Assembly: GCA_964058845.1 (NCBI GenBank)
Contig: CAXKVR010000251.1
Coordinates: forward strand, 1 to 64,000
Origin: Carex sylvatica
Taxonomy: Eukaryota > Streptophyta > Magnoliopsida > Poales > Cyperaceae
Reading direction: 5' to 3'
DNA: 64,000 bases
In this document: one piece after another, positions 1 to 9,857 of the stretch
Layout: each line of letters begins with the position of its first letter
Position numbering within the stretch: position 1 is the stretch's first letter
Translations under genes and position numbers: made by a program
Notes under the pieces: model-generated
What the model saw: the letters and a program-made list of their open reading frames with translations, nothing else
The model's database searches: none
Told to the model about the DNA's origin: nothing

Positions 1-1
1 T

Positions 2-196
2 CTATTCAGGGATCAATCGAAAGGAGGGGGAACTTCAAGTTTAGCGGCATCTGAAGTGCGGCATCAGAATCCTCTTGTCAGAAGAACGGCACCTGGTGCT
101 CCAGCTGGCAACCCTAGCCTCATTCTTCAGGAACTCTTTAAGAAGGCCAATCCAGTAGAGTTACGAGCTTTGAAGACGATGTTTAGGAACTTTTAA
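2..196 (+). CDS. C-terminal end of an unidentified plant gene
   Basis: The window opens inside an exon. The frame starting at base 2 runs open for 64 codons and stops at TAA 194-196. The visible tail is a Ser/Gly/Ala/Pro-rich, basic linker (KGGG, ASEVRHQ, VRRTAPGAPAG) followed by a compact amphipathic end, SLILQELFKKANPVELRALK, then TMFRNF and the stop. Such an end suits a short helical C-terminal motif of a nuclear or scaffold protein, but I do not recognise the family. The codon use is less AT-rich than the surroundings and a plausible 3' UTR with AATAAA-like signals follows. The start lies upstream of the window. Confidence 0.6.
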   Translation, partial: LFRDQSKGGGTSSLAASEVRHQNPLVRRTAPGAPAGNPSLILQELFKKANPVELRALKTMFRNF

Positions 197-480
197 GTTT
201 TATTTGTATTTGCTTTAAGAAAACTGTTGTTTTTATTTTCTGATAATACTTTTGCTAACATGCATCAGCAGTGTATTAGTGCAGGCTGGAGTAGAAAAAG
301 AAATATAATTAGTCTTGTGTATTAGTGCAGTGTAGGGGATGTAATAAAAGGTGATATAAGGTATTATATGATGAGATTTCATTTAGTTTTCAGGCTATAT
401 ATATAATATTTTTTTTCCTTTGGCTCCGATGTTAAATGATGTAATACAATTCCTTTTTTAATACAAGTTTTTGACAGCCT
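197..480 (+). other. 3' UTR and downstream flank of the first gene
   Basis: T-rich sequence after the stop codon at 196, with an AATAAAAG polyadenylation-like signal at about 341 and a second T-rich stretch near 410. No other coding signal is seen. Confidence 0.45.
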
Positions 481-481
481 C

Positions 482-975
482 TGTAATGTTATATATATAT
501 ATATATGAGGAGGGATTCAATTACATTTTTATGTTATATATATATATATGAGGAGGGATTCAATTACACTTTTTTTTGGTGACACCGGATTGCACCCTAT
601 GTTTACAAAGTCCAAACAGTCGATCCAAACGTTTAACTTGATGGAAATGTTAAAATATGCTTGCAGATCAAATTTTATATTTTTCAGAATTTTTTTACTA
701 TTTATTAAGATGGGTACAAAAATTCAACGGTCTGAATATAGCGATTTTGTTAAATACTTAATAAATAGTAAAAAAAAATTCAAAAAATGTAAAATTTGAT
801 CTGCAAGCACATTTTAACATATTCATTATGTTGAACGGTTTGGATCGATCGTTTGGACTTTAAAAATAGATGGTGTAATCCGATGTCACCAAAAAAGAGT
901 GTCATCCGATCCCTCCTCATATATATATATAGATATAGATATATCTATATCTATATATCTATATATATATGTATT
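482..975. repeat. (TA)n microsatellite tract split by a fold-back element
   Basis: Runs of TA/ATATAT occur at about 489-507, 535-549 and 919-970, the last interspersed with ATATCTATATCT. The first two runs are each followed by the same GAGGAGGGATTCAATTACA end, so the left arm tip of the element is present twice. Confidence 0.8.
550..918. mobile_element. GAG-ended fold-back MITE inside (TA)n
   Basis: A near-palindromic hairpin of about 370 bp. It opens with GAGGAGGGATTCAATTACAC and closes with the inverse, ATCCGATCCCTCCTC. Inner arms contain CAGTCGATCCAAACG and its inverse, and the centre holds two opposed ACTATTTATTAAG / CTTAATAAATAGT blocks. It is flanked by TA repeats on both sides, so the target duplication cannot be resolved. 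The open frame across its left half reflects only the absence of stops in the arm. Confidence 0.8.
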
Positions 976-1067
976 CATATTCTTGAGCTCTCGGTTATTA
1001 ATTAGTGTTGAGCTTTTCAACTTCTTTAATATTAATTTTTAACAAAAAAAAGAGCTAGCCTTCAATT

Positions 1068-3560
1068 ATTAGAGCATCTCCATTGGTGCAATTGAGATGC
1101 AAATTGCAAATTGAAAAAAACTGTCAAATGAAATGAATTTCAAACTTAATTTCAAGTCCCCTACATCCATGCAATTGCATTTCAATTGCGTTTATGCCAC
1201 ATCAGCGTTATTTTTGCTTTTTTCTTCCGTTGGCTGATTCATCTCTCATTCATATATAACTTGCTTTCAATTCCATTCATATATAAGATCAATTGAAAAT
1301 TTTGAAGCTTATTACAAAGTTTAAGATAGGTGCATCAGATTAATACTACAACAATATAAGATCCAACTTTCAATTTTTTTTTTTTTGAAATCGTTGATGG
1401 AGACTGTCAAAGGTACAAGGAAAAAGTAAATTTTACAACCTGATCCCTGCAATTAACAGGAATTGCAATCCAGGCCCTACAACTAATAATACTGGAACCA
1501 AAGTTCTCCCTCATGCGCCCCAAACATCTCTGAATTTTCATCTTGTTTTGCCTGCCTCCCTCAAAGCCTTATAGACAGAACCATGTGTACGTGCCGCTTA
1601 ATGTCAAATTCCCCATGATTGTGTCTTCCTCACATTTTTTGGTTTCACTGGACCGATCTCAGGCACCTCTGCAGTTTGTACCATAAATTAATTCATCAAA
1701 ATTTATATGCCTGTTTCACAATAGAAAATGAGAAACTACCAGTACCAGTTCCTCTCTTGCTGTATCAATACCAAACTCGATAGGTTTAGTCCTGTCTTAG
1801 TACAGAGTGATTCAATCTTTGTTAGAATTTGTGAAGTTTAGAAGCTCCTTTAAGAACTATTGAATTAGAATAAGCTCATACCAATAAGGAGACACAATCT
1901 GACAATTTGCATACAGCAAATACTATTCTGAAAATACTGTAGTATAAGCTCAGTAAATACTATTTCTAATATATAGTATAATAATGTATTTGCTGTATTC
2001 TAACTATGTATTTGTTGTATTCCAGCTCAGAAAATACTCATTTTTTAACATCTTGGATATTTACATCTAAATTGTGCATAGTTTTTGTTTTCACATTTTT
2101 CAGATCATATTTTGGATATTGAATATTTACATCTAAAAGGGTATTCATATCTAAGAAATACTCAATTTAACTTGCTACAAGATAGGCCGATGTGTTCATT
2201 TGAATATCGTTAAAAACGAACCCATAGATGATGTCAGCTGATTGATCTGATGTGCTCATTTAGATCGGATAGTACAAACTCACAAGGCATCACTAAAACA
2301 GTATGGAAACTGACTTGAACATATTAAAAAATCACGTGGCCAGATATGTCTACTATTTTGCAAACCTATCCTTTATCAAAGTCGCCATTTAAAAGAAATA
2401 TACCTTTAAGCCCTCGGTGCTTGCAAACCTATCCTTTATCAAAGTTGCCATTTGATGATCCTATTATATTAAAAAAAAAGCATATGTAAATCTAACTGTC
2501 CGAAAATACATATTCGACTGCATTTACCAAATAAGTTATTGGGATTTCTGCAGAGAAAAAGAACAAGATTTTAGAGAAATTAATGACCTAAGAAGAAAAA
2601 GTAAGAATTTGAGAATGTTATTAAATCAGTGATCTGGGTCAAGTAAAGGCATAATCGATGGCATGGAGTAATATGGGAAAGTCACATGTCAAGTAGGCGC
2701 CAGCAGTACAGAAGCACACCCACACCCACACCCACACCTGCAGCAATTGCCTATTGCAAGACAGTCAATATTAAATGTGGATATTGAGATTCAAACAAAT
2801 TTAACCTGGGAAGAATCTAGAATCTGATATTAGTTGACTTGAATTTTGATTTTATTTTTAACCTTGGTTAAACCTTTTTATGAAACTTACCTTATGAAAG
2901 TTGTTGTCATTAATGGTACGACCACTCCAAGCTTGATCTTTGATCGAATCAAAGTCATAGTATTTCTACACACTGGTAGCAGTATAAGTGCCATGTTAAA
3001 TTTCAAAGTCTTTGCTGCCCCTTTAGCCGTGGTGACAAAAATTAGTTGTAGACTGAAAAGAACATCACACATGTCATAGTATTGTAAAGGGAATGAAGAA
3101 TCTTGCCTGGAATCAGACCAATTAAGCTATTAAAATGGAGATCTATAGCAAATAGGTTAAATCGATGGATCTGTGAACTGGGTTTTAGTGTTTTACCTCA
3201 AGAAGTGAAGTCCGCTGCCAGGTTCGCGAAATGGAGGTGAACGGGAGGAGAAGAGCGGCGGATGGAGGCAAACGGGGAGGAGAAGAATGGAGGAATGGAG
3301 ATGAAATTGGTGACAGAGGAGGTACGGTGGAGGAGGAACGGAGACGGAAAGGAGAAAAAGGTTAAGAGGAAATTTTCCTTTGGCAGCTCAGCGACCAGCA
3401 GCACTATCTCTCGCGATTTGAAATTTTTGAGCGAAATGAAAGAGCGATGCAAGCTTGCAAATTTGGGATGATCTCTCCATCGGTGATTTATTTCTTTGAA
3501 ATGCCACGTCGGACTATGCAATTCAATTTGCAAGCCGATGTAGATGCTAAGATATGCCAT
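1068..3560. mobile_element. Possible degenerate DNA transposon, GAGCATCTCCAT type
   Basis: The left edge reads TTAGAGCATCTCCATTGGTG and the right edge, inverted, reads CTTAGCATCTACATCGGCTTG, followed on both sides by A/T-rich text built around GCAATTGCATTTCAATT. This is the usual look of non-autonomous PIF/Harbinger or related elements of about 2.5 kb. The 3-bp flanks (TTA and TAA) are not identical, so the assignment is tentative. The interior has a (CACACC)n stretch near 2718 and a GA-rich block (3230-3380). The open frame on the minus strand at 3198-3560 is low-complexity and shows no domain. Confidence 0.35.
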
Positions 3561-5960
3561 AAGTTTTTTATGTTAGGAAAAATATCATAACTATTAATTT
3601 CATTTATATTTCAAAATTTGAAATTGAATTGTTGATCATCTTGGTCATTTCCATAAGACACTTAGATGTTTAAACATTTAATCTGATGTTGAGGAAAGCA
3701 TACATAAGTGAAGTGGTGTTTCTTATCGGATTTCATTTTATGGTTTGGAGCTGAAGCCCAAATTATATCTTTTGGTAGTGGGCTTGAAAAGCCTTTTATA
3801 GTTCTATGGGATAAAAAAAAACACTCTATTCCTTTTGTGAAAACATATTTTTAATATTGCTAAAAGTGAAAAAGTTCGAATATGATAGAGTCGGGTGTCC
3901 TAGAGCAAATTTTTTGTTTGTACTTCTTGTTCATATGATCGATTGACGATAGTTAATTTGCTGCATTAAGTTGCATTACTTGTGGTTTATCTAAGAGATT
4001 AGATTGTGTAACAACCAGCTAATAAAAGTAATGAACTTTAAAGTATCTCTGACCGAGATAATTAGAAAGGAACACTAATTACATGTAAGGCTAGTGTGAT
4101 AATTAAACATTTTGATCCAGCTATCATAGATCAACATGGTCGTGTTGCCGGTTTAATATCATAGATGCATATAGGTGTTTATATGCCATCGAATTTAACC
4201 ACACGTGAACATTATAAAGATTCCGTGTTTTGTCATTAATGTTTCACAGGTGTTGTTGTCTTATGTCTGAGACATTTGGTTTTTCTTCTTAAGGTATGCA
4301 CATCAGTGGTTGGTATCCATCGCTTACCGTAACAAGGAGCTATAAAGACATCTTCTATATGTGTAGAACTTATGTTGGGTAGTACGTATATGTCAATAGG
4401 ACGAATATCCCTGATTTGCATCATGGTGAATGTTGAGTAAGTTATGATATCCCTGGGGGCTCCTTGATAGAGATTATATTATATATGCACACCATAATTG
4501 ACCGATTTCAATCATGGATTATAATATGATGCTCACGTGTCAAGAAACATAATCATTGATACAGCGAGAATGATAACATCATATCTTGTGTTCATAATTG
4601 GATCATAATGAGATATTGGAAATACATTGTCTATATTGGATCAACGATACTATCAGGTTACATATAGTCTGTATAATTGGATAGTCAAGACGTGTTGCTA
4701 GATGCTAATTTTGATCAATTGTAAATGAGTTGTTCCAGATTGCCAATATAATACAGATCCAAGCCAATCACACATACAAGGTCCCTGTTTGAGATGTCAT
4801 ACGAGTTTATGACACTATGCTAAGATGTTGGAAACAACATGCACACGAATCAAATAATGCGAGTCATTATATTGATCAATACTATGAGAGATATGAGGAC
4901 TAATCAAATCAATTTGGAACTGGTTGTACACATGGTGATTTGATTATGTGAGGTATGTTAAAACTATTATTCTCATTGATTAGTTCATACTATATTATAG
5001 AGGATTATCATACGAGCGCGTAGATATGTGGTATGCGATATTTGATTGTCGTTAAACGTTGGTCAACATGTTTGATCAAGAGAAGAGTGTTGTTGACTTG
5101 GTCAACAAAATGAAGAGGAAGGTTGCTTCTTGTACAAGCAACCTTTAGAATGAAAGTTGGATGGACCAATGGTCCAATTGACCATTATTATATGATATTA
5201 CTAATATATCCTCATTTCATGTCATCTCGTTTTGATAATAGATGAGGGCATTAAGGTAATTGTGAAAGTATAGAAGATGACATCCCTCCACTTTCATCTA
5301 ACACAAATTCATAACACAAGTTTGAAAAGTAGATCTAGATCTCTCTCCATATTCCCTGCTTTATTCTCCTTCTCTTGGCTAAACCACGCAAGGGAGTAAG
5401 CAATGGGCGACTACAAGTCGAGCCATGCCACTGCTGGATTGCCGGTCGCTGCCTCCACCACCTGCCGAATCGTCTTGGAGCCCGCACCGCCACTGTCGTC
5501 CACCACCCGAGCCCACACGTGCCATCGAGCCGCGCCGCCGCTCCCTCCGCCGATCGAGCATGCCGCCGTCACCTCTTCTCACCTCTCCTTGTGTAAAGGC
5601 GCTCTCTCTCTCTCTCTCTTTCGTTTTCTTCTTTTGAGATTGATCTAGATCCGCCCCTCCTGGATTTTGAGTTTTAGTGATGATTTATTAATACCAATCG
5701 ACTTTGCTCCTTCCTAAAAAAAATTTTGCCCCTCTGGATGTTTGATTTCTAATTCATGTTAAATTTAGTGTTAAAATCAAAATAAATTTTTTGAATTATG
5801 ATTAGTAATATTAATTATAAGTTATAAGATCAGAAATTATAAGTCAGGGTATTGAAAAATATAAGTCAAAACATTGTTTTATTTTTATTTTTATCAAGTG
5901 TCAAATTAGTTAATGAGTTTAAATCCAATTTGATTTTTTTTTTGTCCCCCACACACACAC
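3561..5960. other. Intergenic, unit A upstream region, possible old LTR-like DNA
   Basis: About 3715-3870 matches 19090-19240 (shared GGTTTGGAGCTGAAGCCCAA and TTTTGGTAGTGGGCTTGAA). Both lie about 3.1 kb upstream of a defensin start, which ties them to the tandem duplication. From about 3890 to 5350 the text is non-coding and resembles a decayed retrotransposon LTR, but no TG...CA ends with a target duplication could be set. A GC-rich block at 5370-5600 has overlapping open frames on both strands that look compositional. A (CT)n run lies near 5603-5620. Confidence 0.4.
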
Positions 5961-5985
5961 ACACACATGAAAATACTGGGTTCAT
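5650..5985. repeat. Dispersed repeat related to the hAT-like element at 18529-18916
   Basis: Shares ordered blocks with 18580-18870: GATTTTGAGTTTTAGTG, TTTGCCCCTC, AAATAAATTTTTTGAATTATG and the ATTATAAGTTA series. It ends beside a (CA)n microsatellite at 5951-5967. No intact ends are seen in this copy. Confidence 0.6.
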
Positions 5986-5989
5986 CTCT

Positions 5990-6590
5990 GCATGCATATA
6001 ATATGATCCATAAACTACATGTGATCAATTGCTTGTTTAATCGCGTCTAGATCACTAGTGAAATTTTTATGTGGGTCTGCCTTGCTGTGATATAAATATC
6101 ACCAAAACCTCACTCTTTTGATGACTTCAATACATGTAGTTATGCACCTTTAATTACATGTGGTTATGCATCTTTATTCATAACATAATGTGACATGATT
6201 AACACATTTTGACTTAGTCATGTCACGTCATGCAACTAAATTTTTATACATAATGTAACATAATTAAATTGCAAAAATTAATCGACCGTGACATGACTAG
6301 TTATGTTTAATTATTATTTTTCAGATTTGACTTATGTTCATAGAAATATTTAAAATAAATGCTCAAGAAGAATTAATATTGAAAAAATTAATTATGTAAC
6401 GTAACCAGATATATTTACATGATGTGTCGTAATATATCATTTACAATTGAAAAAAAAATACACGTCACGCAACATATAATTCATGTCACATAATCAACAC
6501 GCATAACGTAACTTACCGTAGTATACCCGTATTGTACCGTTACGGAACCGGTATTAATTTCCTTCACTATGCACCCGTGATCATACATTA
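5990..6590. other. Intergenic, AT-rich, no gene seen
   Basis: Repetitive variants of GTCATGTCACGTCATG and GTAACATAATTA, similar in style to 19620-19990. No open frame, RNA or clear element ends were found. Confidence 0.4.
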
Positions 6591-6599
6591 ATGATCCTG

Positions 6600-6854
6600 C
6601 TCACTACCTTACAAGATTATTTGGGTCCTATGCTGCATATTCAGCCCCTGGCCACATGTCCCCATGCCTAGTCAATACAATTTTACCACATAAGTTCAAA
6701 TTTTAAATTACTCTCTGAAAACCACATGAGAGCTCCAATTTGCCTATAAAAACCCCATAGAGGTACAAATTATTCATCATCCAATCTCAATCTGCATTCC
6801 AAATACTTGCTCCATTTAAAATTTTAAACTCCAAGCCTTTCCCATTTTTGTATA
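6600..6854 (+). promoter_or_regulatory. Promoter and leader of defensin copy A
   Basis: Aligns block by block with the upstream regions of the other two defensins: TTACAAGATTATTTG, CCACATGT, TTCAAATTTTAAATTACTC, then the TATA box TATAAAAACCCC (TATA at 6745) and a leader with CATCCAATCTCAATCT. The TATA lies about 110 bp before the start codon in all copies. Conservation across three duplicates suggests the whole proximal promoter was copied. Confidence 0.75.
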
Positions 6855-6915
6855 ATGGATTCTCGCAAAATGTTTCCTGCTCTTCTCCTCTGCCTTCTTC
6901 TCATTGCTGCTACAG
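6855..6915 (+). pseudogene. Defensin copy A, exon 1 only (signal peptide orphan)
   Basis: ATG at 6855 opens MDSRKMFPALLLCLLLIAAT, a secretory signal peptide nearly identical to the first exon of the two complete defensins, ending in ACAG before a GTTTGC donor at 6916. The cysteine-rich second exon found in the other copies is absent: nothing like the GGACCGGTGATGAAGGC exon start occurs before 9019. Downstream the intron is replaced by a hAT-like fragment (GTGGCGTAGTTAGAATTTGA, about 6986) and by the element framed by the 55-bp inverted repeats. The gene can still carry a promoter, start codon and donor, so a transcript could exist, but it cannot encode a defensin from this copy alone. Confidence 0.85.
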
Positions 6916-7172
6916 GTTTGCTTCTCTTTACAACTTCCTCTTCTTATTATACTGATTTTTAAAATTTTATAAATGTCGTATTCAGTGGCGTAGTTAGAAT
7001 TTGAATCAGGAGTGGACAAAAAATATTGACAATTCAAATTTCTTCAAAATATTAAAGTAAAAATTCAAAAACTACAACTTGCATAATGTGTTAGAAAATT
7101 TGGACTTCAACAGGACAATAAAATTTTGAAAGTAGAGCGACAAACCAACAACCCAATACAATATGAGTTTAA

Positions 7173-7220
7173 AAGTTGTAAAGAGAAGCAAACCCTAAGT
7201 TGTAAAGAGAAGCAAACCCT
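7173..7220. repeat. Two tandem copies of a 24-bp unit
   Basis: The unit AAGTTGTAAAGAGAAGCAAACCCT occurs as 7173-7196 and again at 7197-7220, without a mismatch. It abuts the left terminal inverted repeat of the next element. Confidence 0.9.
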
Positions 7221-7834
7221 ACCGGGCAGAATCATTAATGTAAGATCAGGGGTGCATATCCGCATTTATTCATGCCATCATTTTCACATTCTATCCGTCA
7301 GATCTATCTGACACAACTTGGATTGGATATAAATATAATCATGATAATCCCAGGAGTTCCTTATGTGGGTGTTAAGCTCCTTAACACTTCTTAACCTTCC
7401 TCCAGACACTTTCTTAAGATTTTCTTGTCTCTTTCGAGTTATTTTCTTAATCCAACTCTACTTAAAATTTAATCCCATGAGCCTTAACTTCTATAATTTG
7501 ATTTTATTCTTTGTTTATTCATCTCAGTGTCATTTTATCACTACACAATAATTAATATTGCTGTAATTGTTAAAGTAATCGTATGCTATGAATACTAATT
7601 TTATTATTCTCAGTATCATTTATCAATTTAATAGATACTAGCATCAATATACCTTTTGTTGTAATTTAATTAATGTTAATATATTTATATACATAATCAT
7701 TTTAGATATTTCAGGACAGATGTTTAAACTGATTTTCATCTAATATTTGTAAACAGTAAATTAAATTTACAACATTGATTGAATAAATGCGGATATGCAC
7801 CCCTGATCTTACATTAATGATTCTGCCCGGTAGG
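7218..7834. mobile_element. Element bounded by a perfect 55-bp inverted repeat
   Basis: The segment 7218-7272 (starts CCTACCGGGCAGAATC, ends CGCATTTATTCA) is the exact reverse complement of 7780-7834. The 507 bp between the arms are AT-rich and hold no credible gene. I could not find an unambiguous target duplication, so the superfamily is unknown. It lies in what should be the second half of defensin copy A. Confidence 0.75.
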
Positions 7835-8043
7835 CCAGTACCCACGACTGTTTGAATATATTTATTTTTAGAATTAAAAAAATAATAATATGGCAATGGA
7901 TTGTTTATATATATATAAATGAGATCGAACTAATCACTCGGTGCTAAGTGAGTTCTCTGCCAATGGTCACACAATGTAGAAAAGCAATGAAACTGAATTA
8001 TTTCAATTTCATTAATTTCTAACTCAAATATAAATTGATTTAT

Positions 8044-8408
8044 GAGTAGAACTAGGGTGTTCCTAAGTTCACCAAGCCTCTTAGTAAATTCAAGTTTAAA
8101 ATCCATCAAATTGATTTCAAATAACGAATCCGAACCGTTGAAACCCGCTTACCTTATGAGTGATGCGTCTACATGTGAAAATTTTAAACATTAGAATTAA
8201 TTTCGTATAAAGTCAATTGGTAAAAATTAGAAGGTTCATGCATTCATTTTTTGAACGTTTTTTGACCTCTTGATTTTATACTAAATTAATTTGAATGTTT
8301 AAAATTTTCACACGTAGACGCATCACTCGTAACGTAGGCGGATTTCAACCGTTCGGATTCGTTATTTAATGCTGATTTGGGAATTGGTGAACTTAAGAAG
8401 TTCTACTC
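8044..8408. mobile_element. GAG-ended fold-back MITE, 365 bp
   Basis: Left end GAGTAGAACTAGGGTGTTCC, right end inverted GAGTAGAACTTCTTAAGTTCACC. Flanks TTGATTTAT (8035-8043) and TTAATTTAG (8409-8417) agree at 7 of 9 positions and fit an aged 9-bp target duplication. The arms carry CATGTGAAAATTTTAAACATT and its inverse and two opposed AACCGTTCGGATTCGTTAT-type blocks. A half copy lies at about 56248-56500. Confidence 0.8.
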
Positions 8409-8689
8409 TTAATTTAGATACATAAATTCGCTGCTTCTGTTGATACCAAATAAATAATTAGTTCTATTTTTTTTAATTTTCATAATCAAGACACGCTGCA
8501 ACTTTCGAAAACTACTGAGACGAGATACCCAATAAAAAAGAAAATCAATCCTTTTTTCTGATAAAATATTTTCTAATTTCTAAAAATAAAAAAATTGTGG
8601 CTTTAATGCCTTCCCAAAATGATAGCAAATAAAAAGCAAAGGAACCACAACAAAAAAAAAAAAAAATACAAGTTATGAACTAGCTTACA

Positions 8690-8884
8690 ATATTATTTGG
8701 GTTCCCTCTGCATCATATGGCCCCATATCTACCTAGCCAGTACAATTTTAACCACACGTTCAAATTTTAAATTACTCCAATCTGCCTATAAAAACCCCAT
8801 AGAGCTACCAATTATTTCACCATCCAGTCTCAATCTTCATTCCACATACAAATTAAACTCCAAGCCTTTCCCAACTTTTGTATA
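8690..8884 (+). promoter_or_regulatory. Promoter and leader of defensin copy B
   Basis: TATAAAAACCCCATAGAGCT with the TATA at 8787, about 98 bp before the ATG. Surrounding blocks (TTACAATATTATTTGGGTTCC, CCATATCTACC, TTCAAATTTTAAATTACTCC, CCAGTCTCAATCTTCATTCC) match the regions upstream of copies A and C. Confidence 0.75.
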
Positions 8885-9197
8885 ATGGATTCTCGCAAAA
8901 TATTTCCTGCTCTTCTCTTCTTCCTTCTGCTCATTGCTGCTACAGGTTTGCTTCTCTTTACAACTTTCTCTTGTGCTCTTGTTACAACAACTTGTAAATT
9001 TATTTTTCTTATTAACAGAAATTGGACCGGTGATGAAGGCTGAGGCGAGGCACTGCCTTTCGCAGAGTCACATGTTCAAGGGTGCGTGCTTCAGCAACAA
9101 CAACTGCGCAAATGTTTGCCGCAATGAGGGTTTCCCGGCTGGGGAGTGCAAAACCACAAAGTTACAGAGCAAGTGCTTCTGCAAGAAGGCTTGCTGA
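8885..9197 (+). CDS. Plant defensin, copy B (two exons)
   Basis: Secreted cysteine-stabilised alpha-beta antimicrobial peptide of the plant defensin family. Exon 1 is 8885-8945 (20 codons plus one base), the intron 8946-9018 has GTTTGC...TTAACAG ends, and exon 2 is 9019-9197 with TGA. The product is 79 residues. Residues 1 to about 29 form a hydrophobic signal peptide plus a short linker, and the mature part begins near ARHCLSQSH. The eight cysteines are in defensin order: CLSQSHMFKGAC, then CANVC (the C-X3-C of the helix), GEC, CFC and the last-but-none AC. The gamma-core has the form G-X-C-X8-C. The intron position after the signal peptide is the usual one. The start follows the same TATAATG context in all three copies. 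It may act in pathogen defence; the target is not readable from sequence. An AATAAG signal lies near 9287. Confidence 0.93.
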
Positions 9198-9706
9198 ATC
9201 AAGTTGCTGATTTGTGAGCACTTGTGGTTGTGTTAGGTTGTTCTGGCTAGTTAGTTTTGGCCTCGACTGTTGTGTTGGATTGATAATAAGCCTATGGCAA
9301 GAGTAGTGTTCAAGCTTAATTTGGTTAGATTATATATGCTGTGATTTTGGTGTTTAATTAGTAGAAGTTTTTCCCTTGTATTTCATGAATGTGGTTTGAA
9401 ATTAAGTAATAATCAGTATCTTGAACGAAATGAAACTCTGTTTTAAACCATGAAACACGTGGAGTAAGAAAAATAAAATAGGAAGGGCATACCTATATAA
9501 TTATTCTAAATATATGATATATTTTTGTAATTTTTTCTAAGAAAAAACAAACACGAGAAGAAAAGCATTTTTTGGATAAGAGACGGGCAAGTGTCTCCTG
9601 TGGGCACAAGTAGCAGAGTGAAACACCGTACGTAGTGCTACAAATCGGTACCTGACAGGAATTGCTTATAATATAAAGCTTAGTGCATAATTAATCAATT
9701 CAAAAT
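9198..9706. other. 3' flank of defensin B, matched in unit C
   Basis: Blocks such as CAAGTTGCTGATTTGTGAGCA, GGCAAGAGTAGTGTTC, TATATGCTGTGATTTTGGTG and GACAGGAATTGCTTATAAT recur in the same order at 22511-23015. This shows that the duplication covers the 3' UTR and spacer. Confidence 0.7.
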
Positions 9707-9857
9707 GGCTATGTTTGATTGTAAAGTAAGAGGTGGAGTAAATCTTCTACTTTACACTTAAGTAGTCAAATAAGGAGTAAAATAAAAGAAGTAAGATGGA
9801 GTACGAGATGAGTTAATTTAGAGTTAATTACTCCATCTCTCTAAGTGAATTAATTTA

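Noticed and set aside
3198..3560. 120-codon open frame on the minus strand
   Set aside because: It is the complement of a GA-rich repeat and part of a putative transposon end. The plus strand is open as well.
5375..5648. Several overlapping open frames on both strands in a GC-rich block
   Set aside because: Four frames are open at once in the same 250 bp, with Pro/Arg/Ser-rich low-complexity products and no domain. This is what GC-rich DNA produces by chance.
7711..7896. 61-codon frame sharing LPGRIINVRSGVHIRIYS with a frame at 7126-7311
   Set aside because: The shared peptide is the translation of the 55-bp inverted repeat at both ends of the same element, not a gene family.
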